Shown piece by piece: positions 58,004-64,000 of a stretch of DNA of 64,000 nt; the first letter of the stretch is position 1, and every line of letters begins with the position of its first letter. The notes beneath the pieces were generated by a model. The model was given only the letters and a program-made list of their open reading frames with translations, did no database searches and was not told where the DNA came from. Position numbers and translations under genes: made by a program. Location: contig NC_023036.2 of NCBI RefSeq assembly GCF_000317305.3, forward strand, positions 3,348,001 to 3,412,000, in the 5' to 3' direction. Source of the DNA: Mycolicibacterium neoaurum VKM Ac-1815D. GTDB lineage: Bacteria > Actinomycetota > Actinomycetes > Mycobacteriales > Mycobacteriaceae.

Positions 58004-59520
58004 ACGCCGGTGCCTCAGACGCCGAGGTGTTCGACCATATCGTCGTCGGGGCCGGCTCGGCCGGGTGCGTGATCGCCGCACGGCTGGCTGCAGCCGGAGC
58101 TCGGGTCGGCCTACTGGAGGCCGGCGGCACCGACCGCCGCCCCGATGTGCGGCTGCCGCTGGGCATCGCGTCCCTGTTCGCGACCGCGAATTGGCGATAT
58201 CCCATGCTGCCCGATCCGAGCAAGCACGATCAACCCGGTGCATTCGCGGCCGGTCGGATCATCGGTGGCAGTGGGTCGATCAACGCGATGGTCTACGTGC
58301 GAGGACGTGCCGCCGACTACCGACGCTGGGCACTAGCCGGTGCCACCGGATGGGACCACGAGGATGTGCTGCCGGCGTTTCGGGCCCTGGAGAACTGGTG
58401 CGACGGTGCCGACGAGTTCCGCGGCTCCGGCGGCCCGATCGACGTGAGCTGGTGCGGACACACCCACCCGCTCGACGCGGCCTTCCTCGACGCTGCCGCC
58501 GAATCCGGCTTTGACCGTAATCCGGACCACAACGGCGCGTCACAGCTCGGTGCCGGCCCGGCCCAGGTGAATCAACGGCGCGGCCTGCGCTGCTCGGCGG
58601 CGACCGGATTTCTCCGCGCCCTGCCCGCCGACCGGCGACCGCGCGTCATCACCCGGGCACCGGTCGACCGGGTCGTGCTCGAGCGCGGTCGGGCCATCGG
58701 GGTCATGACCCGCGGGCGACTCCTGCGTGCCGAGCACGATGTCATCCTCAGTGCAGGCGCGATCGGTACACCGGCCGTGCTGTTGAGATCGGGAATCGGA
58801 CCCGGTGGCACCGCCGCGGATCTGTCCGGTGTGGGCCAGAATCTTCAGGACCACCTCGTGGTGGCACAGCACTGGTCCAGTCATGTGCCCACGATCAACT
58901 CCCTGACCGCGCCGCAGGCGGCACGGGCACTGGGCTCGCTGGCCGCGCGTGGCTCCGGCCCGCTGACCACCACACCGTTCGAGGCGCAGCTTTTCACCGA
59001 CGATTTCCAGATCGCGATATCGCCCATCCACTATCAGCTCGATCCGCTCCGGGGACGGGCCAGGATCGGACGCGCCGACGCATTCACGGTCTACACCGTG
59101 CTGCTGCACCCGCGATCCCGTGGGCACGTCGAGTTACGCAACGGCAAACCGGTGGTGCGTCATCACCGGTTGGCCGACGCCCAGGATCGCGCCGATCTGC
59201 TCTCCGGCGCCGCACTGGCCCGCGAGCTGGTGGAATCCACATCGGCAATGCGGCCCATGGCCGGGCGGTATCTGGACGACACCGGAGACTTCGACGCAGA
59301 CTGGCTGGGCGACAAGGAATCCAGCATCTACCACGCAGTCGGCACATGCCGCATGGGAACCGACGACAACGCCGTCGTCGGACCGGATTTGCGCGTGCAC
59401 GCTGTGGACGGGCTCCGCGTCGCGGATGCCTCGATCATGCCGAACATCACCTCCGGCAACACCAACGCGCCCTCGATGATGATCGGCTATCGCGCCGCCG
59501 ACGTCATTCTGCACGGCTGA
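58000..59520 (+). CDS. GMC-family FAD oxidoreductase
   Basis: This 506-residue flavoenzyme has the FAD motif GAGSAG (17-22) with Glu40, the GMC signature GRIIGGSGSINAMVYVRG, and the C-terminal active-site pair His445 (YHAVGTC) and Asn489 (SGNTNAPSMMIG). GMC enzymes oxidise alcohols to aldehydes or ketones. Similar mycobacterial enzymes act on choline-like or long-chain alcohols and sterols. It starts from GTG overlapping the preceding stop. Electron acceptor and substrate are not evident; a membrane quinone or flavin partner is possible. Confidence 0.9.
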   Translation: MNAGASDAEVFDHIVVGAGSAGCVIAARLAAAGARVGLLEAGGTDRRPDVRLPLGIASLFATANWRYPMLPDPSKHDQPGAFAAGRIIGGSGSINAMVYVRGRAADYRRWALAGATGWDHEDVLPAFRALENWCDGADEFRGSGGPIDVSWCGHTHPLDAAFLDAAAESGFDRNPDHNGASQLGAGPAQVNQRRGLRCSAATGFLRALPADRRPRVITRAPVDRVVLERGRAIGVMTRGRLLRAEHDVILSAGAIGTPAVLLRSGIGPGGTAADLSGVGQNLQDHLVVAQHWSSHVPTINSLTAPQAARALGSLAARGSGPLTTTPFEAQLFTDDFQIAISPIHYQLDPLRGRARIGRADAFTVYTVLLHPRSRGHVELRNGKPVVRHHRLADAQDRADLLSGAALARELVESTSAMRPMAGRYLDDTGDFDADWLGDKESSIYHAVGTCRMGTDDNAVVGPDLRVHAVDGLRVADASIMPNITSGNTNAPSMMIGYRAADVILHG

Positions 59521-59541
59521 CCCTTTCACGCAGGAGCCACC

Positions 59542-60060
59542 TTGTCTTCACCCGCAAAGTCTTCACCCGGAACGTCCTCACCCGGAAGCCCGCCACCCCA
59601 GCGGCGTCGGCGATCGCTGGCCATGACCCGATCGGAGCTCGACGCGTTCCTCGGTGCGCAGCGGACGTGCCGAGTCGGCACCGTCTCGGCAAGTGGGCAA
59701 CCGCACGTGACACCGTTGTGGTTTGCCTGGGACGGCACAGCACTGTGGTTGTACTCCATCGTCGACAGTCAGCGTTGGGTCGACATCGTTCGTGATCCCC
59801 GAGTGAGCGTCGTGATCGACGACGGGGAACGCTACGCGGAACTACGCGGAGTGGAGATCCTCGGGACCGCACAGACGGTGGGCGACGCCCCGCGGACCAC
59901 CACCCCCGACACCCAGCTGATCGAACCGGAACGGCTGTTCGCGGAGAAGTACTTCGGCTCCGCCGACTTCGTCAGCGACGGGCGTCACGCATGGCTGAGG
60001 GTCATCCCGAACCGGCTGCGCAGCTGGGACTTCCGCAAGATCGCACAGCGGCCTGCATAG
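59542..60060 (+). CDS. PPOX-fold (pyridoxamine 5'-phosphate oxidase-like) protein
   Basis: This 172-residue protein has the split-barrel flavin/F420-binding domain from about residue 28: LAMTRSELDAFLGAQRTCRVGTVSASGQPHVTPLWFAWDG. A Pro/Ser repeat (SSPAKSSPGTSSPGSPPP) precedes it. The TTG start at 59542 follows CAGGAGCC, but an ATG at 59623 would give a compact domain without the tail. Members of this family reduce with F420H2 or bind heme or FMN. It may support redox chemistry of the GMC enzyme. Confidence 0.75.
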   Translation: MSSPAKSSPGTSSPGSPPPQRRRRSLAMTRSELDAFLGAQRTCRVGTVSASGQPHVTPLWFAWDGTALWLYSIVDSQRWVDIVRDPRVSVVIDDGERYAELRGVEILGTAQTVGDAPRTTTPDTQLIEPERLFAEKYFGSADFVSDGRHAWLRVIPNRLRSWDFRKIAQRPA

Positions 60061-60078
60061 CTCGGTCGATCCCGGTCC

Positions 60079-61365
60079 TCAACTGTACAGCAGTTGGCGG
60101 GCCGCCCGCTCCCCGCTGACCACGGCGGTCTCGACGCCCAGGTGGGCCAGATAGTCACCGGCCAGCCGGATTCGCGGTGGCATCGACGTCCGCAGGTCGC
60201 GCATGCGCGCATAGTGGCCGGGCGGGCAGGTCGCCAGCGCACGATCGAAGCGGAACACCTCTGCTTCCGGCTGCGGATATCGCGAGCCCAGAATCTCCCC
60301 CACGTGTCGTTGGGCGACCGCAATGAGCTCGTCGTCGTCGAGGCGCCTGGTGGCCTCGCTGGAGAAGTACGAATCGGTCATCCGCGCGCCGGCGGGTACC
60401 AGATCCGACGTGCGGGCAGTCTTCACAATCGTCCCGAGAACTTCGCGCGGCCCGGCCCCGATCGGCAGCAACATCTCGAATGCGCTGCTGGGCCAGGGAT
60501 CCCGCTCCCAGCGGAGGTTGACGTGCGCCATCGACGCATACGGAGCCTCCGTCAGGACCCGGCGGGCATCTGCCGTGGCGGCATCGCCGAGCAGCCCTGC
60601 CGCAGTGCCCGAATCGGTCGCCACCACGACACCCATGGCCGACAGCGACGTCCCGCCTGCGATTCCCACGAGCACCGACCCGTCGGACTGTGCGGTCACC
60701 GAGGTCACCTCGGTGCCGAGGCGAACCTGTGCGTCCCTGGCCAGTTCTGCGCACAGGCTTCCCATGCCCGCGCGTGGCAGAAAGAACTTCGCGCGGTGGG
60801 CGCGCTTCATCAAACCCTGGAGATACGGTATCGAAAGATCGCGGCAGTCGGTTCCGAAGGACGGCTCGATCAGTGGCCGCACGAAGCACTCGAAGAGGTT
60901 GTCACCCAACCGGCGACGCGCCCAGCTCTCCATGTCTTCACCGGTGTCGAACTCCGCCAGACTGTCGGTCTCGAACGGATCGGGCGCCGGGGACACGATC
61001 GCCTGGATTGCACGCGCCGCCAGACGCACCTTGTCTCCGACGGACAATAGAGACGACGCGAGCACCGAGGGGATGTAGTCGTAGCGGATGGCGTTCAGCT
61101 GTCGGCCGTCCCACAGACCTGCCAGCGGCGACCAGCCGGTCAGCAGATCACCGCGGCCCGCGTCGGTGAGCGTCGCGATCGTCCTGTCATAGGAATTCAA
61201 CAGGTAGATGGCTCCGACCTCGACCCCGAATCCCCCGCGGGTAACGGTGCGGGTCCGACCGCCGAGTGCATCACCGGCCTCCAGCAGGGCTACCGGTCTG
61301 CCGGCACGTGCCAGGGTCGCCGCGGCGGCGCACCCCGCCATCCCGCCTCCGATGATCACGTACAT
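60079..61365 (-). CDS. Phytoene-desaturase/amine-oxidase-like FAD oxidoreductase
   Basis: This 428-residue flavoprotein begins MYVIIGGGMAGCAAAATLARAG with the dinucleotide motif (GGGMAG, 6-11) and Glu29, and LGGRTRTVTRGGFGVEVGA, the classic FAD-dependent desaturase/monoamine oxidase region. The C-terminus ends with RIRLAGDYLAHLGVETAVVSGERAA, the second FAD motif. It would desaturate or oxidise a lipid, carotenoid or amine substrate. The ATG at 61365 follows AGAGGAG. The gene runs opposite to the PPOX gene; their stops are 18 bases apart. Confidence 0.87.
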   Translation of the reverse strand: MYVIIGGGMAGCAAAATLARAGRPVALLEAGDALGGRTRTVTRGGFGVEVGAIYLLNSYDRTIATLTDAGRGDLLTGWSPLAGLWDGRQLNAIRYDYIPSVLASSLLSVGDKVRLAARAIQAIVSPAPDPFETDSLAEFDTGEDMESWARRRLGDNLFECFVRPLIEPSFGTDCRDLSIPYLQGLMKRAHRAKFFLPRAGMGSLCAELARDAQVRLGTEVTSVTAQSDGSVLVGIAGGTSLSAMGVVVATDSGTAAGLLGDAATADARRVLTEAPYASMAHVNLRWERDPWPSSAFEMLLPIGAGPREVLGTIVKTARTSDLVPAGARMTDSYFSSEATRRLDDDELIAVAQRHVGEILGSRYPQPEAEVFRFDRALATCPPGHYARMRDLRTSMPPRIRLAGDYLAHLGVETAVVSGERAARQLLYS

Positions 61366-61414
61366 GGCGATGTCTCCTCTGTCCGAAGATGGGGGTGGCA
61401 GGCCGGGAGCCGCG

Positions 61415-61684
61415 TCATGCCAGCAGGTAGAGGCCGATGAGCAGCAATCCGACCACGATGTTCCAGCCGCCGAACACCGCGCGCAGCGCGATCGGCGCGT
61501 CGCGCAGCTCCATGAAGTACTGGCCGACGAAATGCACCTTGGCAAAGGCGATCACGATGATGCTGATCGCAGCGCTGCGGACGCCCAGTTCGTGCCCGAC
61601 GCCGAGGATCCAGGATGCGACGGTGGCCGCGACGAGGACGAACCAGACAACCGTGATGCGGTCGCGCAGAAGATTTGTCAGCAT
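61415..61684 (-). CDS. Cytochrome c oxidase subunit IV-like membrane protein
   Basis: This 89-residue protein has three hydrophobic segments. DRITVVWFVLVAATVASWIL and AFAKVHFVGQYFMELRDAP are the pattern of prokaryotic cytochrome c oxidase subunit IV (COX4_pro), which stabilises haem-copper oxidases. The ATG overlaps the stop of the subunit III-like gene. Subunits I and II are not in the window, so the partner complex is unclear. Confidence 0.82.
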   Translation of the reverse strand: MLTNLLRDRITVVWFVLVAATVASWILGVGHELGVRSAAISIIVIAFAKVHFVGQYFMELRDAPIALRAVFGGWNIVVGLLLIGLYLLA

Positions 61685-62286
61685 TATTTCACCAAGTAGA
61701 GGAGTGGGAAGATGACGATCCACAGCAGGTCGACCATGTGCCAGAAGCACGCTGCGCCCTCCAGGTAGCGCTGCTGGCGCTCACCGCGCACCGGCCGACG
61801 GGTAAGGGTGACCATGAACCACAACAACGCGAGTCCGATCACCACATGCAGCAGGTGCAGCCCCGTCATCACGTAGAAGTACATGAAGAACTCGTTGGTC
61901 GCGGGCACCAGGCCCATCGAGATCTTCTCGCCGTACTCGATCGCCTTGTTGACGATGAAGACCACACCGCATGCCATGGCCCCGTAGAGAAGCCGGCGGG
62001 CCAGCTCAAGGGCACCACCGCGAACTGCCCGCAGGGCGGTCACCACCAACAGCGAACTGGTCAACAGTACGAGGGTATTGACGACACCGAAGGTCTGGTT
62101 GAGCAGGAGCTGCGATTGGTTGAACTCGGCGGTATCTGCGCCGCGGTAGTACAGATACACGCCGAAAAGCATTGCGAACACCGTCATGTCCCCGAAGATG
62201 AAGACCCACATGCCCTCTTCACCGGGGAGATGTCGCTGCCGTGGCACATCCTTGCCTGCTGGAGTGTGCTTGGCGGTCGTCGGCAT
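61684..62286 (-). CDS. Cytochrome c oxidase subunit III-like protein (NorE/CtaE type)
   Basis: This 200-residue membrane protein has five to six segments and begins RHLPGEEGMWVFIFGDMTVFAMLFGVYLYYRG, typical of subunit III family proteins associated with nitric oxide reductase or aa3 oxidase (NorE-like). Conserved EGMWVFI, FYVMTGLHLLHV and FWHMVDLLWI are present. The ATG at 62286 has an AAGGG ribosome site, and 62304 is an alternative. It is followed by the subunit IV-like gene with a stop/start overlap. It may modify an oxidase encoded elsewhere. Confidence 0.85.
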   Translation of the reverse strand: MPTTAKHTPAGKDVPRQRHLPGEEGMWVFIFGDMTVFAMLFGVYLYYRGADTAEFNQSQLLLNQTFGVVNTLVLLTSSLLVVTALRAVRGGALELARRLLYGAMACGVVFIVNKAIEYGEKISMGLVPATNEFFMYFYVMTGLHLLHVVIGLALLWFMVTLTRRPVRGERQQRYLEGAACFWHMVDLLWIVIFPLLYLVK

Positions 62287-62330
62287 GCTGGCGCCCTTCG
62301 TCATTGATCGGACCGTGTGACGAAGAATTT

Positions 62331-62345
62331 AACATGAAATAAAAA
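62331..62345. promoter_or_regulatory. AT-rich element AACANNAAATAAAAA (copy 2)
   Basis: AACATGAAATAAAAA lies in the short divergent spacer between the subunit III-like gene and the acyl-CoA dehydrogenase, 18 bases before the FadE start. It matches the element at 55798-55812 except in two positions. Shared control of both parts of the locus is an inference. Confidence 0.4.
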
Positions 62346-62363
62346 GTGGAGTACGGTATCGGT

Positions 62364-63527
62364 ATGGTGAGTCAGCTCAGCGAGGAAGAAAACCTGCTCG
62401 TCGACACCGTGCGTCAGTTCGTCGATCGCGATGTCCGACCGACGGTGCGCGACGTCGAACACGCCAACGAGTACCCCGAAGCGTGGATCGATCAGATGAA
62501 GCGTATCGGGATCTACGGGTTGGCCGTTCCCGAGGAGTACGGCGGCACACCGGTATCCACCGCCTGCTACGTCCTGGTCACCCAGGAGTTGGCGCGCGGC
62601 TGGATGAGCCTCGCCGGGGCGATGGGCGGACATACCGTGGTGGCCAAGCTGGTGTCCCAGTTCGGCACCGAAGAACAGCGCCAGAAGTATCTTCCGGCGA
62701 TGGCCAGCGGCGAGATACGTGCCACGATGGCACTGACCGAGCCGGGCGGCGGATCCGACCTACAGGCCATGACCACCACGGCACTGCCCGCCCCCGACAA
62801 TGACGGCGAACTCGTCATCAACGGCGCGAAGACCTGGATCTCCAACGCTCGCCGGTCCGGGCTGATCGCACTGCTGTGTAAGACCGACCCGAAGGCCACG
62901 CCCAAACACACCGGCATCTCGGTCGTTCTCGTCGAACACGGCGACGGCCTGACAGTGTCGCGCGACCTGCCCAAACTCGGGTACAAGGGGGTGGAGAGCT
63001 GCGAGCTGTCCTTCGACAACTGCCGAGTGCCTGCCGGCGCCGTTCTCGGCGGCGTGCCCGGCAAGGGCTTCACCCAGATGATGCGCGGCCTGGAGACCGG
63101 ACGAATCCAGGTCGCGTCCCGCGCCCTCGGTGTCGCGACCGCCGCACTGGAGGACTCGCTGGCCTACGCCCAGGAACGGGAGAGCTTCGGCCAGCCCATC
63201 TGGAAGCACCAGGCAATCGGTCATTACCTTGCCGACATGGCCACGAAGCTGACCGCCGCGCGTCAGCTGACGCTGCACGCTGCACAGTGCTATGACAGCG
63301 GACGACGTGCCGACATGGAGGCCGGTATGGCGAAGCTGTTCGCCTCGGAGACGGCCATGGAAATCGCGCTCAATGCCGTGCGCATCCACGGCGGGTACGG
63401 CTACTCCACCGAGTACGACGTGGAGCGATACTTCCGCGACGCTCCGCTGATGATCGTCGGCGAGGGAACCAACGAGATCCAGCGCAACGTCATCGCCGCC
63501 CAACTCGTCTCACGCGGCACCATCTGA
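62364..63527 (+). CDS. Acyl-CoA dehydrogenase (FadE-type)
   Basis: This 387-residue flavoenzyme has MALTEPGGGSDLQAMTT, SNARRSGLIALLCKT, RIHGGYGYSTEYDVERYFRDAP and VGEGTNEIQRNV. The last motif keeps the catalytic glutamate (Glu367) that abstracts the alpha proton, unlike the FadE at 9177 where this position is Gly. It dehydrogenates an acyl-CoA. The ATG at 62364 is chosen; a GTG at 62346 is also possible. It probably works in the same pathway as the thioesterase, GMC oxidase and desaturase of the locus. Confidence 0.9.
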   Translation: MVSQLSEEENLLVDTVRQFVDRDVRPTVRDVEHANEYPEAWIDQMKRIGIYGLAVPEEYGGTPVSTACYVLVTQELARGWMSLAGAMGGHTVVAKLVSQFGTEEQRQKYLPAMASGEIRATMALTEPGGGSDLQAMTTTALPAPDNDGELVINGAKTWISNARRSGLIALLCKTDPKATPKHTGISVVLVEHGDGLTVSRDLPKLGYKGVESCELSFDNCRVPAGAVLGGVPGKGFTQMMRGLETGRIQVASRALGVATAALEDSLAYAQERESFGQPIWKHQAIGHYLADMATKLTAARQLTLHAAQCYDSGRRADMEAGMAKLFASETAMEIALNAVRIHGGYGYSTEYDVERYFRDAPLMIVGEGTNEIQRNVIAAQLVSRGTI

Positions 63528-63737
63528 GCGGGAAGCCCGGAGGGACAGGTACCGCAGCGCCAATCCTCGCTCTGCTGAACCGCCGCCGCTACCGGCAGAT
63601 CGATCTGATCGCATCGGGTATGCGCGACGTCCGAGACTTCCGGGTACAGCCCATCGACTGGTCGGTGTTGCCGACGACATAGCGACGATGTGCGGGCGCA
63701 GCCGGATTTCTGCACTGCAGACTCCTATCATCGAGCC

Positions 63738-64000
63738 ATGGCGAGAAAGCCGGCGATTGCCGAATCACGTGAAGCATCGGATGACACGTCGGGTGACACC
63801 AAGGCGCAACGCACCCGGGCGCGCATCCTCGACGCCGCCGCGCGCGTCCTGAGCGTCAAAGGCTACGCAGGCACCCGCCTCACCGATGTCGCCACGCAGG
63901 CCGATCTGCAGGCACCGGCGATCTACTACTACTTCAAGTCCCGCGACGATCTCATCGAAGAGGTCATGTTCTGCGGGATCAGCGATATGCGACGACATCT
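63738..64000 (+). CDS. TetR-family regulator (partial, runs off the window)
   Basis: The first 87 codons encode a TetR helix-turn-helix: TRARILDAAARVLSVKGYAG, then LQAPAIYYYFKSRDDLIEEVMFCGISDMRRH. This is strikingly like the TetR protein at 55019-55681 (ILDAAARVLSEHGYAG and LQAPAIYYYFPSRDELIEEVMW), so the pair are recent paralogues bracketing the locus. The ligand domain lies beyond the window. Confidence 0.88.
   Translation, partial: MARKPAIAESREASDDTSGDTKAQRTRARILDAAARVLSVKGYAGTRLTDVATQADLQAPAIYYYFKSRDDLIEEVMFCGISDMRRH

Noticed and set aside
63528..63737. Short open frame ending at the TAG near 63680 (LLNRRRYRQIDLIASGMRD)
   Set aside because: No start codon with a ribosome site and no recognisable family; could be a gene remnant but cannot be supported.

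Overview
The window is GC-rich, densely coding actinobacterial DNA, most likely from a fast-growing mycobacterium (Mycolicibacterium type). The basis is family content rather than a marker gene: a lone Mce/MlaD protein, a PknH-C-like lipoprotein, a DUF7159-type membrane protein, a long-form isocitrate lyase, a WS/DGAT acyltransferase, TIGR00027-type methyltransferase, DUF5313 and DUF3297 proteins, several FadE/FadD enzymes, and a glycine-rich PGRS-like protein. No rRNA, tRNA, CRISPR array, phage or insertion sequence was seen.

Layout. 0-5 kb: a catabolic operon (aldehyde dehydrogenase end, MFS permease, FAD monooxygenase, cupin, acyl-CoA ligase). 5-10 kb: methyltransferase, DUF7159-type protein, a CsoR-family regulator with an altered metal site, two DUF202 membrane proteins, and a divergent TetR/FadE pair around an inverted repeat. 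10-24 kb: orphan Mce protein, YdeI-like protein, Tex, acyltransferase 3, lipoprotein, an ArsR-SulP operon, two small membrane proteins, isocitrate lyase 2 and a phytase-like esterase lipoprotein. 24-30 kb: cell-envelope genes (PGRS-like protein, ARB_07466-like protein, Ser-rich phosphodiesterase, lytic transglycosylase). 30-38 kb: RclA-like flavoprotein, an uncharacterised membrane protein/FlgT-like pair, the biotin ECF transporter bioY-bioM-bioN, TerC and an MFS exporter. 38-43 kb: a hypothetical protein, an aldo/keto reductase, and a PRC-barrel/MgtE_N-like protein translationally coupled to an Nramp-like transporter.

42.5-47.3 kb is a small regulon. A TetR repressor lies between a DUF1330-like protein and a sulfatase/haloalkane dehalogenase operon, and the two outer transcription units carry almost identical promoters with an overlapping palindromic operator. 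After it come a decayed alcohol dehydrogenase that still has an intact CsoR-type operator, and a PadR/nitronate monooxygenase operon with a perfect palindrome just before the PadR start. The WS/DGAT gene at 49.6-50.9 kb has a frameshift.

53-64 kb is a lipid or alcohol catabolism locus: aminoglycoside-phosphotransferase-like kinase, secreted CAP protein, double-hotdog thioesterase-like protein, SRPBCC protein, GMC oxidoreductase, PPOX-fold protein, phytoene-desaturase-like FAD enzyme, orphan cytochrome oxidase subunits III and IV, and an acyl-CoA dehydrogenase. Two closely related TetR regulators bracket it, the second cut by the window end. This locus, the 42.5-47.3 kb regulon and the MgtE_N/Nramp pair are the best candidates for undescribed biology.
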